From a virus: DNA of 36,876 nt. Position 1 is the stretch's first letter. Each line of letters begins with the position of its first letter. The position numbers were made by a program, and so were the translations under genes. Positions 16,086 to 22,558 of this stretch are shown here, in pieces. The notes under the pieces are model-generated. The model saw nothing but the letters and a program-made list of their open reading frames with translations, ran no database searches and was not told where the DNA came from. The stretch spans positions 1 to 36,876 of the IMG/VR virus record IMGVR_UViG_3300020159_001341; one strand, written 5' to 3'.

Positions 16086-16718
16086 CTACTTCTTTTTAAC
16101 TTCGTATTCGTAGCGGTTATCATCAGAAGTTACCCACTTGTGAGCATCTTCGGTATCCCATTTTCTTGTATTCACAAGACGCTCAATAAGGGTGCCAGTT
16201 TTAGTGGTAAATGACGGGTCAAACAAACGCACTCTGTTGTTTGGTTGGATTGCAAAGTTACCGTCATCTCTTTCAATGACATGACCACATTTGTGCTGAC
16301 CAGGATTCAAAGAAAAACCACCGTTAAGCACATTGTCGTCTGGAGAGTGCCAATCAAGCGTGAACAGGTATTTGCCGTTGACAAATTCTCCTGAACGGGC
16401 AACATAGGTCATACGCATATTTCGCATAGCCTGAAATTCAGTGACAGCAATGTTTGCCGAAAAAGAGTTCCAAAGTACAAGTTCGTGAATATCAACCTCA
16501 GGAGAATCTTCACGAGAACAAAAGGCTGAAATCGGCATACGCCACCACACGCCACCATCTTCCATAAGAAAATGAAACAGTGGGCTTCTTCCTTGTATTG
16601 AAGTTACCCCAAAGATCATGCATGGAAACTTGAGATCATGGCTATCACGCTGATCGCGCAAATAGTTACCACGGACAAAACATTCAATAACAGGAATGTT
16701 TGCATTTAATTCGGGCAC
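16086..16718 (-). CDS. 210-aa unknown protein, last gene of the minus-strand operon
   Basis: Starts at GTG 16718, overlapping the preceding stop codon by one base (TAGTG). The sequence is soluble with many aromatic residues: LFHFLMEDGGVWWRMPISAF (about residues 47-66), GKYLFTLDWHSPDDN (about 115-129), and a basic end. The late RMPISAF and YLFTLDW blocks feel like those of a hypothetical protein recurrent in environmental T4-like phages, but I cannot name a family. No catalytic motif is evident. It shares an operon with Dps and three small basic proteins. Confidence 0.7.
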   Translation of the reverse strand: MPELNANIPVIECFVRGNYLRDQRDSHDLKFPCMIFGVTSIQGRSPLFHFLMEDGGVWWRMPISAFCSREDSPEVDIHELVLWNSFSANIAVTEFQAMRNMRMTYVARSGEFVNGKYLFTLDWHSPDDNVLNGGFSLNPGQHKCGHVIERDDGNFAIQPNNRVRLFDPSFTTKTGTLIERLVNTRKWDTEDAHKWVTSDDNRYEYEVKKK

Positions 16719-16885
16719 TACTTACCACTTTTTTTCTTAGATGCATTCATGTTGTCAACAAGATTAGGGTAAGGCCGGCCCGCGGCTTTAGCAGAGGCTT
16801 TTGCCTTTGCTTTTTGCTCAGGGGTTAGTTTCTTATCTGACTTAGTGGGGTCCTTGGTTTCCCAAACTTTCTTCTTCTCAGCCAT
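16718..16885 (-). CDS. 55-aa lysine/alanine-rich basic protein
   Basis: ATG 16885 lies 2 bases after the upstream stop and behind GAGGAAAGAAG. The product has a highly basic start (MAEKKK), a helical Lys/Ala stretch (LTPEQKAKAKASAKAAGRPY, residues 20-39), then PNLVDNMNASKKKSGK. The PYPNLVDN segment looks conserved rather than low-complexity. It could be a DNA-compacting or capsid-internal protein by charge alone. It overlaps the next gene by one base (TAGTG). Confidence 0.7.
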   Translation of the reverse strand: MAEKKKVWETKDPTKSDKKLTPEQKAKAKASAKAAGRPYPNLVDNMNASKKKSGK

Positions 16886-16887
16886 GA

Positions 16888-17151
16888 TTACTTCTTTCCT
16901 CGGTTACGGGCGCGGTTCTTGGATGGGTCTTCTTTGACAAGCCCACCATCTTTGGTATGGGACAGATCATCTCCACCCTTGCCCATGATGCCACGCTTAC
17001 GACGCTCTTCTGAGAGTTCGCGGCGCTTCTCTTTTTGTTCGGGCTTAGCGTTAAATTTCTTATCCGTCTCAGCCTTCTTCTCCCGAGCCTCAGGATGATC
17101 TCGGTAGTACTTTGCTGTTCTCTTTGGGTTTTCTGCTTTACGGGGAGCCAT
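16888..17151 (-). CDS. 87-aa very basic small protein
   Basis: Start MAPRK at 17151 is chosen over an in-frame ATG at 17175 because it overlaps the upstream stop codon (TAATG) as elsewhere in this operon. About a third of the residues are Lys or Arg. The pattern KYYRDHPEAREKKAE (residues 14-28), a run of charged helix, and the ending SHTKDGGLVKEDPSKNRARN (residues 64-83) resemble small basic proteins encoded by many cyanophage-type myoviruses, some of whose relatives have an HNH-like look. No complete HNH motif is present here. Function unknown; nucleic-acid contact is likely from charge. Confidence 0.7.
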   Translation of the reverse strand: MAPRKAENPKRTAKYYRDHPEAREKKAETDKKFNAKPEQKEKRRELSEERRKRGIMGKGGDDLSHTKDGGLVKEDPSKNRARNRGKK

Positions 17152-17441
17152 TACCATTTCACCTTGTCGGCCCAATAAGCCGCGCTCATCTTACCCTTAG
17201 CAATATTTTTACCGTGGCGAGCCTTAAAAGATGCGCGCTTATCCTTCATACGCTCAGACTCTCCCTCTTTGGGCTTGCCTGCTGTTTCGGCGCCCTGCTC
17301 ACCAAACCTAATCAACTTGACGGTCTCTCCCTGTTTTGCAAGGACCGCATGTGATTTGCTGGGATGATCAGGTGTTGCCTTCGGCTTGTTATAACCCGAG
17401 AAGGTTTCTCCACTGCGTGTGTATTTATTCTTTTCAACCAT
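17151..17441 (-). CDS. 96-aa conserved environmental-phage protein
   Basis: Has a GAGGTAACC ribosome binding site and starts 11 bases after the Dps stop. The sequence GYNKPKATPDHPSKSHAVLA (residues 16-35), the core VKLIRFGEQG, and the ending GKNIAKGKMSAAYWADKVKW (residues 77-96) are the recognisable conserved parts of a small basic protein common in aquatic phages; I believe it is catalogued as a domain of unknown function (possibly DUF5872, not verifiable here). The high conservation of the C-terminal SAAYWA-KVKW motif suggests a specific binding role. The function is unknown. Confidence 0.75.
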   Translation of the reverse strand: MVEKNKYTRSGETFSGYNKPKATPDHPSKSHAVLAKQGETVKLIRFGEQGAETAGKPKEGESERMKDKRASFKARHGKNIAKGKMSAAYWADKVKW

Positions 17442-17451
17442 GATGGTTACC

Positions 17452-17895
17452 TCACTTAACCGATGCTCGTAGTTGCCATGACCATTTCATTTGACTGTCA
17501 ACCCTCTCAGACAAGAAGTTTGCAATACCCTGCTGGTCGGCTTTGGTTGCTTCTTTGAATGAGGTATTTAACTGAGTGATCAGCGCCTCGTTAGCCTTCA
17601 ACAATGCCGTTGACATTGCCTTCGGATTCGGGCTTACTTCTTTAACTTCAATCGTACGAAGATCAATAAACTTCTGAAGATTGAACGGGGCGTAGTCATC
17701 TAACTTGCGAATGTTCTCAGCCACTGGGTCAATCATCGCATATACATCTTCATAGATTTCTGCGAAGAGACCGTGGTACTGACTGAAGTCAGAACCCTCA
17801 ACATTCCAGTGAAATCCGTGCGCCATGAAGTAAAAGGTGACGGTGTCAGATAGCAGGGTTTTGAGGGATTTGGTAAGGGCTGGGGCTGTCGCCAT
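17452..17895 (-). CDS. dps: Dps-like ferritin (DNA protection during starvation)
   Basis: A 147-residue protein with the Dps signature HWNVEG (residues 29-34). The inter-subunit ferroxidase ligands are all present: His29, His41, Asp56 and Glu60, with the 12/15/4 spacing of E. coli His51, His63, Asp78, Glu82. Dps dodecamers oxidise Fe(II) with peroxide and store iron; some also bind DNA. This one lacks a long basic N-terminal tail (it begins MATAPALTKSLK), so DNA binding is uncertain. AAGGAG precedes ATG 17895. It heads a five-gene minus-strand operon with three Lys-rich proteins and is divergently transcribed from the initiator gene. Confidence 0.9.
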   Translation of the reverse strand: MATAPALTKSLKTLLSDTVTFYFMAHGFHWNVEGSDFSQYHGLFAEIYEDVYAMIDPVAENIRKLDDYAPFNLQKFIDLRTIEVKEVSPNPKAMSTALLKANEALITQLNTSFKEATKADQQGIANFLSERVDSQMKWSWQLRASVK

Positions 17896-17910
17896 GTGTG
17901 GACTCCTTGT

Positions 17911-17960
17911 ATGGAATGGGGCGCTTATAGCATAACTCTACACTATAGCGCCCCATCCAT
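17911..17960. promoter_or_regulatory. 50-bp imperfect palindrome in the divergent promoter region
   Basis: ATGGAATGGGGCGCTTATAG (17911-17930) and CTATAGCGCCCCATCCAT (17943-17960) are inverted copies differing by two single-base gaps, around a 12-base centre. -10-like hexamers occur on both strands (TATGCT/TATAAG on the minus strand, TACACT/CTATAG on the plus strand). The site lies 15 bases from the Dps start and about 140 bases before the initiator start. It is well placed to be a shared operator bound by a dimeric regulator, perhaps the HTH initiator itself. Promoter positions are by eye. Confidence 0.6.
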
Positions 17961-18102
17961 AACCACCACGCTGAGCAAGGAGATCAGCGATCCGAGGAGA
18001 ACCACCAACTCGGTGTTTAGATCATACAGAAAGAAATCAGTGTACGCAACACCTTCTCCCCCCTTTTCTTGTGTATGCTTTCCGACACCACGAGGAGCCA
18101 CC

Positions 18103-19353
18103 ATGTCTAGAAAACTTAACGGACCGTTTGCCGCAGTCCCAATATGGGCGATTGATTTGATCACCAAAAAGGGCAATCCGACCCACTCCCATATCCTCAT
18201 GTGCATCATCCGCTTGACACCATTTGACGGCAATCCGATCATGACAATTGACGACATCTCGGGAATATCAGGGATGTCTCCTTCTACAGTTAAACGATCA
18301 ATTAAGTGGTTAGAGTTACACAAAGTAGTAACATCAACCATACTCTCAGCGAACCGCGGGAAGAGCATAATTGTCAATTACCGCAAGCCCAAAGGGGGGT
18401 TCACCAGTGACCTAGCCCTACGCAAAGGTGGGGTCACCAGTGACCTGCCTACCCCCAAAGGGGGGGTCACCCATGACCTACCAGGGGGGTCACCCATGAA
18501 CCCCCCACGAGGCTGTGAGCAGGGGGAACGCGTCTCTATAGATAGTACTTTAGATATAGTACAAAGGAAAATGTCTAACGACATTTTCCTTTGTGGGCTT
18601 CGCCCGAAAAAACAACAAGGAGAACCTATGCCCACTTTTGGTGCTGACCCCGACAACGACCGACCATGGGATGAGACCATCGCCCTGAAGAAAACCACCA
18701 GCGAAGTCTCACAAGTACTAGACCATTTTGAACTCACCGCCCGCAGGGTTGGTGGAAAGACAACCCCTACGGGTGAGCGCCCAGCGTTCCGCGCTCAGAT
18801 CAAGCGCTTAATCAACGCTGGGGTCAAGGTCCCTGACCTGACCAAGATGACCGAGGAATTCTTTGCCCTATCGCGGAACATTGAATCACCAGCGCCATGG
18901 CGAGTCTTTTGTTCCCGAGAAGTCCAAACAGGCATGATGTCCAAAATGACGGGGGTCTCGCAGAACTCCCCGATACTGGGGTGGGTATCCGATGATTTTC
19001 AACATGGTTCCGATCTCCCATGGGACGAAGACATTAATCAAAAAATGCAAAAGATCATTTGGAGGCGCGGGATGGATGTCGCCTATAGGTACCCCGAGTT
19101 GCTGGTGGGTATCGCAGAAGTGGCATTTGAAGACATCTCGTTTTTTGATACCTTGATCCAGTCAGCATCATTCCTCATCACGAATTGCACGACAATGTTT
19201 GACAACGACCTGGCTCCTGTGCGTAGTATCTTGACCGACGCAGGGATTGCCATCCCCGAAGATATTCTTGCCCGCAAGAACTTGCGTGAGTTAGCACCAT
19301 CACTCAAGCAAGCCGTAGTTAATTACCAACTCACAAGGAGAACCACAACATGA
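18103..19353 (+). CDS. helix-turn-helix replication initiator with embedded origin
   Basis: A 416-residue protein. Start 18103 is chosen (ACGAGGAG 5 bases upstream) although the frame is open to 17896, because upstream residues look non-coding and the leader holds the divergent promoter. Residues 45-80 form a winged-helix HTH (TIDDISGISGMSPSTVKRSI). Residues 97-135 are a KGG-x-T-x-D-L repeat encoded by an iteron-like DNA array. The C-terminal part (residues 176-416) is helical and likely contacts the loader or helicase. It is followed directly by a DnaC-like loader and a DnaB-like helicase, as lambda O is followed by P. A strong internal start at 18628 may give a second, shorter product. Confidence 0.72.
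   Translation: MSRKLNGPFAAVPIWAIDLITKKGNPTHSHILMCIIRLTPFDGNPIMTIDDISGISGMSPSTVKRSIKWLELHKVVTSTILSANRGKSIIVNYRKPKGGFTSDLALRKGGVTSDLPTPKGGVTHDLPGGSPMNPPRGCEQGERVSIDSTLDIVQRKMSNDIFLCGLRPKKQQGEPMPTFGADPDNDRPWDETIALKKTTSEVSQVLDHFELTARRVGGKTTPTGERPAFRAQIKRLINAGVKVPDLTKMTEEFFALSRNIESPAPWRVFCSREVQTGMMSKMTGVSQNSPILGWVSDDFQHGSDLPWDEDINQKMQKIIWRRGMDVAYRYPELLVGIAEVAFEDISFFDTLIQSASFLITNCTTMFDNDLAPVRSILTDAGIAIPEDILARKNLRELAPSLKQAVVNYQLTRRTTT
18391..18502 (+). repeat. four iteron-like repeats inside the initiator gene (candidate origin)
   Basis: Four copies of a core GGGTCACC-A/C-A/G-TGACC are seen at 18398-18413, 18431-18446, 18464-18479 and 18487-18502. Copies 1-3 start exactly 33 bp apart and share a preceding AAAGG(G/T)GGGG. 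Copy 4 follows after 23 bp, so it is in a different codon phase, which argues that the DNA and not the peptide is conserved. Each core is itself a near palindrome (GGTCAC-CA-GTGACC in copy 2). An AT-rich stretch follows at about 18535-18580, as in the lambda origin. Confidence 0.75.
18561..18605 (+). promoter_or_regulatory. perfect 15-bp hairpin plus small TTCG-type hairpin upstream of an internal start
   Basis: ACAAAGGAAAATGTC (18561-18575) and GACATTTTCCTTTGT (18580-18594) pair without mismatch around the loop TAAC. GGGC-TTC-GCCC (18595-18605) follows immediately, then an A-rich stretch and the ribosome binding site for ATG 18628. It is inside an open frame and has no T-run, so it is not an intrinsic terminator. 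It could be part of an origin, a primer-start structure, or an RNA element controlling the internal translation start. Confidence 0.8.
18628..19353 (+). CDS. possible nested in-frame gene: C-terminal 241 residues of the initiator
   Basis: AAGGAGA (18617-18623) sits 4-5 bases before ATG 18628, in frame with the initiator, at codon 176. This signal is as strong as any start in the window. The segment before it (hairpin and repeat region) reads as a poor linker, and the segment after it is ordinary globular protein (MPTFGADPDNDRPWDETIAL at the start). The likely result is two products, a full-length DNA-binding initiator and a short form lacking the HTH, similar in principle to nested phage genes. 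Expression of the short form is inferred. Confidence 0.5.
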   Translation: MPTFGADPDNDRPWDETIALKKTTSEVSQVLDHFELTARRVGGKTTPTGERPAFRAQIKRLINAGVKVPDLTKMTEEFFALSRNIESPAPWRVFCSREVQTGMMSKMTGVSQNSPILGWVSDDFQHGSDLPWDEDINQKMQKIIWRRGMDVAYRYPELLVGIAEVAFEDISFFDTLIQSASFLITNCTTMFDNDLAPVRSILTDAGIAIPEDILARKNLRELAPSLKQAVVNYQLTRRTTT

Positions 19354-19943
19354 CCTCAGCACCGCCGACCGAATGGAAATCAGCACGATGGTGGCAGAAC
19401 CGACCCCTTGAGGAGCGTCTTGCATGGGCCAATTTCCCACCGCGTTGGAAAGACGCCCAGTACGAAGAATCTATGATCTCAGACAAGACCTTTAACGCCA
19501 TTGCTAAGTTCATCAGCGGTGAGTCCAACGGTTTGTTTTTGCATGGACCAAGCGGTGCTGGCAAGACCCCAATCGCAGTATCTATCTTGCGTGACATCCT
19601 CACAAACAAATCTGCTTCAGGTCGGTTCATTACGGCAGATCGCTATGTTGAGATGCTCAAGGACCAGTTTGACAACGATAACGAACTTCCCGAGATGTAC
19701 TCCATGCCACACATCGTCAAGTACCTCAAGGGTGTTTTTGACATTGTCGTGCTTGATGCAGTTGGGGATGAACGATCAACTGAATTCTCACAACATGAAA
19801 TCGGGAGTTTATTGCGCCGACGCAATGAGGACCTTCGTAAAACAATCATTACAACATGCCTGTCTCCAACCGAGTTTGTTCGGCGCTACGGTGATCGTGT
19901 TGCGACTGTTCTAGAGGACATGACGATCAGCACGGTGTCCTGA
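19350..19943 (+). CDS. DnaC-like helicase loader ATPase
   Basis: A 197-residue AAA+ protein, coupled by ATGA to the initiator gene. Walker A is FLHGPSGAGKTPIAVSI (about residues 58-74), with Pro after the Thr; a Walker B-like strand is DIVVLDAVGDE (about 129-139); a sensor-like segment KTIITTCLSPTEFVRRYGDR follows (about 169-188). The layout matches the DnaC/IstB family, which delivers DnaB helicase to single-stranded origin DNA. The standard VIDELG-like Walker B motif is changed to VLDAVGDE, but acidic residues remain. The position between initiator and helicase supports the role strongly. Confidence 0.85.
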   Translation: MTSAPPTEWKSARWWQNRPLEERLAWANFPPRWKDAQYEESMISDKTFNAIAKFISGESNGLFLHGPSGAGKTPIAVSILRDILTNKSASGRFITADRYVEMLKDQFDNDNELPEMYSMPHIVKYLKGVFDIVVLDAVGDERSTEFSQHEIGSLLRRRNEDLRKTIITTCLSPTEFVRRYGDRVATVLEDMTISTVS

Positions 19944-20377
19944 TGCAGGGCAATGACTTAGCCCCATACGCACCAATCCAGCAAGCAGTTTTGTTTGAGG
20001 GAGTCTTAGCAAGTTATCCAAAAGGCGCAAAGTCAGTACGCAATTGGTTTGCATCAAAAGCCAAAGACATGCCCACACTGGTTAACACTATGAAGCCAAA
20101 CGAACTACCACTGAAGTCTCTAATTGATTCAGTGAACCGCCGTGGTATCGGTACATTGATTTACACGCTCATGCCAGTTGAGGCAGTTCCCGAAATTGAG
20201 CATTGGTTAATCCGCAAAGGTGTTTCTACTTCGGTAGAGGCTTACCCTGACATTGAAACTTTGGCAGAAGACCTACGCTTCAACAGAAGTATTCATGTTA
20301 TTTATGTTGCCACCCAAGAACAGCAAGCAATCATTGGGATACGCGCTACAGTGCTTGGTTCTGAAAGAGCGTGGTAA
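19943..20377 (+). CDS. 144-aa unknown protein in the replisome cluster
   Basis: Starts within the previous stop (TGATG). No known motif is evident. The second half (IGTLIYTLMPVEAVPEIEHW, then STSVEAYPDIETLAEDLRF, IHVIYVATQEQQAIIGIRA) has the alternating strand-helix order of a small alpha/beta fold and superficially recalls HAD-like scaffolds, but the nucleophile Asp motif is not visible. It lies between the loader and helicase genes, so a replication accessory role is likely. Function unknown. Confidence 0.65.
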   Translation: MQGNDLAPYAPIQQAVLFEGVLASYPKGAKSVRNWFASKAKDMPTLVNTMKPNELPLKSLIDSVNRRGIGTLIYTLMPVEAVPEIEHWLIRKGVSTSVEAYPDIETLAEDLRFNRSIHVIYVATQEQQAIIGIRATVLGSERAW

Positions 20378-20379
20378 TC

Positions 20380-21633
20380 ATGTCGTCACCCGAACATCTC
20401 CTAGTTTCAAAAATCATCCAAACTGCCGACATTGCGACGCCGTTAAAATCCGGAGTTAAAGAAGAACACTTCTCAGATACATGGCAAGGTGTATGGCATT
20501 GGCTTACGGGCTTTTACCGAGAGCACAACGCCGTACCGACAGCGCGTGTATTCAAGTCACAATACGCCGACATCCAGTTGTACGACGCCGAGGCTGAAAC
20601 ATTCTCACGACTCATTGAGGAAATCTTTCAGGCGCATACCCAGCACCGTTTGATTGAGGTCATCTCAACAACAATGCCATTGCTGAATGTTGGTCGCACC
20701 AAGGATGCCCTAGACACACTGACGGTTGGTATTCAAACAGCCGCGGTTGAGGTGTCCCGTATGCGGGACATTGACATCATTCAAAACTGGGAAACGCGCG
20801 TTATGCGCTACGAAGAAATGCGTAGCACACCAAACTCCCTACGCGGTATCCCAACAGGGTTCTTTGGTCTAGACAGGATTACTTCAGGTCTCAGACCGCA
20901 ACAGTTCGTTGTGTTCGTAGGTGAGCCAAAGCGTGGTAAGTCTTTGTTTGCTCTTATCATTGCTAACTCTTGTCACATCCATGGCAAGATTCCCATGTTC
21001 GTTTCGTTTGAAATGAGCATTGAGGAACAAGAAGCGCGTTACGACGCAATCATCTCCAAGACCCCATTCAATAAGATTCTTCGTGGTGAGTTAGACAACA
21101 AAGAAATGGAACGCATTCGTCGCTCCCTCATGCAACGCAAGAACATGCAACCGTTTATCTTCAGTGAAGACACCTCGTCACTTACGACCATCTCAGCCCT
21201 TACGGGTAAGGTCAAGGAATACTCACCTGACTTATTAATCGTTGACGGTGTGTATCTCATGGACGATGAGGAAGGCGAAGCCAAGGGAAGCCCTCAGGCA
21301 CTCACTAACATCACCCGTGGTCTAAAGCGTATGTCTCAGAAACTTGACATCCCTGTCGTGGCAACGACGCAGGCTCTTGGTTGGAAACTTGGCAACAAGA
21401 AGACGCGAGCAATTACTACCGACGCAATTGGTTACTCATCATCGTTCGTGCAAGACGCAGACTTAGTGCTCGGCGTTGAGCGCAACCCCGACCTAGATGA
21501 CCAAGCAATCATTCGCGTTGTCGCGGCTCGTTCAGCACCGACAGGTGAAGTACATATCAAGTGGGATTGGGAAAACATGGACTTCTCGGAGGTGACTGCG
21601 GATGGCTATGGTGTCGGAGACGCATTTGACTGA
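20380..21633 (+). CDS. dnaB: DnaB-like replicative helicase
   Basis: ATG 20380 is taken (2 bases after the previous stop); GTG 20371 would add three residues. The N-terminal domain (about 1-110) is helical, as in DnaB. The RecA-like ATPase domain begins with RGIPTGFFGLDRITSGL (about 152-168), Walker A VGEPKRGKS (about 183-191), the FVSFEMS segment (about 210-216), Walker B LLIVDGVYLM (about 284-293), and TTQALGW (about 328-334) with the later VVAARSAPTGE arginine-finger region. It moves 5' to 3' on the lagging strand. The 417 residues are normal for the family. It overlaps the primase gene by 32 bases. Confidence 0.92.
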   Translation: MSSPEHLLVSKIIQTADIATPLKSGVKEEHFSDTWQGVWHWLTGFYREHNAVPTARVFKSQYADIQLYDAEAETFSRLIEEIFQAHTQHRLIEVISTTMPLLNVGRTKDALDTLTVGIQTAAVEVSRMRDIDIIQNWETRVMRYEEMRSTPNSLRGIPTGFFGLDRITSGLRPQQFVVFVGEPKRGKSLFALIIANSCHIHGKIPMFVSFEMSIEEQEARYDAIISKTPFNKILRGELDNKEMERIRRSLMQRKNMQPFIFSEDTSSLTTISALTGKVKEYSPDLLIVDGVYLMDDEEGEAKGSPQALTNITRGLKRMSQKLDIPVVATTQALGWKLGNKKTRAITTDAIGYSSSFVQDADLVLGVERNPDLDDQAIIRVVAARSAPTGEVHIKWDWENMDFSEVTADGYGVGDAFD

Positions 21634-22519
21634 TCTTGGGAATGTTCTCAAGTCACTCGGCGTAGACATTCGCCGTGCCGAGGGCAAGGAAATCTCAGGA
21701 CGCTGTCCCGTACATAAGCGTGTGACGGGACGCGATGATGGTTCCCCATCATGGAGCATGAGCGCCGAGACTGGTCTATGGATTTGTTTCTCATGTGGTG
21801 CCCGCGGGACACTGAGCATGTTGGTCTCAGAATTGACTGGCGAACCAGACGCAATTATGGCTGTCCATCACTTTTTGATTGACCGCAACTTAGAAAGACT
21901 TACTTCTGAGGTAGAAGTAGTTAAAAAGAAACCCGAAGTTGATTGGATTTCATTTTCAAAGTTTGGTGCAGCGCCCGAAACAGAACTTAAGAAACGAGCG
22001 ATTGATCCTGACCAAGCCCGAATGTATGGTATCCGATGGGATACGGAGCGAGCCGCTTGGATTATCCCCATCGTTAACCAGTTTGGTGATCTTCAGGGGT
22101 GGCAGACCAAGGCTCGTGACTGGGTACGCAACTTCCCAGTAGGTGTTAAGAAGTCGGAAAGCCTCTTTGGAATTGAGCGCTTTAAGGGTGGCACAGCAAT
22201 CTTGGTGGAATCACCACTTGATGTTGTACGCTTCGCCAGCGTCTTTGACAAGCCACAGGCGTTAGCCACTTTCGGAGCGGCTGTTAGCGCCAAGCAAATT
22301 GGACTCCTAGCATCGGTTGCCGACAAGGTGATCATTGCAATGGATAATGATGATGCTGGAAAGCAATCTTCTAAGAAGTTCTTTAAAGCCTTGCCTTACT
22401 TCCGCAAAGGTGTATGGTGGTGGGATTATTCAGGTACTACCGCCAAAGACATTGGCGACATGACCAATAATGAGATAGAACTTGGATTAATAAACTCAAC
22501 GCAAATGCCAAATTGGTAA
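21602..22519 (+). CDS. DnaG-type primase, short
   Basis: A 305-residue protein. The zinc domain has GRCPVHKR...WICFSCGARG (Cys, His, Cys, Cys; about residues 32-63). The Toprim domain has AILVESPLDVVR (about 199-210) and IIAMDNDDAGKQ (about 241-252), which carry the conserved Glu and the DxD pair. It is about half the length of bacterial DnaG and lacks an obvious helicase-binding C-terminal domain. It lays down RNA primers beside the DnaB-like helicase whose gene overlaps it. The start at 21602 gives a long overlap; ATG 21608 is also possible. Confidence 0.9.
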   Translation: MAMVSETHLTDLGNVLKSLGVDIRRAEGKEISGRCPVHKRVTGRDDGSPSWSMSAETGLWICFSCGARGTLSMLVSELTGEPDAIMAVHHFLIDRNLERLTSEVEVVKKKPEVDWISFSKFGAAPETELKKRAIDPDQARMYGIRWDTERAAWIIPIVNQFGDLQGWQTKARDWVRNFPVGVKKSESLFGIERFKGGTAILVESPLDVVRFASVFDKPQALATFGAAVSAKQIGLLASVADKVIIAMDNDDAGKQSSKKFFKALPYFRKGVWWWDYSGTTAKDIGDMTNNEIELGLINSTQMPNW

Positions 22520-22558
22520 TCTGCGCGCTATATTTACAAACCAACCCAGGAGGACCAA

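Noticed and set aside
16021-16086. CRISPR, attachment site or tRNA at the convergent junction.
   Set aside because: Only a terminator is present; no repeat pair, cloverleaf or integrase was seen.
17896-18102. 69-codon N-terminal extension of the initiator from ATG 17896.
   Set aside because: The extension lies in the promoter and palindrome region and the ATG 18103 has a far better ribosome binding site (ACGAGGAG).
17943-18377. 144-aa minus-strand frame across the initiator start.
   Set aside because: It would overlap the divergent promoter and initiator gene entirely; no good ribosome binding site and composition unlike neighbours.
18391-18502. The repeat array as a CRISPR-like array.
   Set aside because: The unit is short, the spacing is 33 then 23 bp, the array is inside an open frame and there are no unique spacers or cas genes; iterons fit better.
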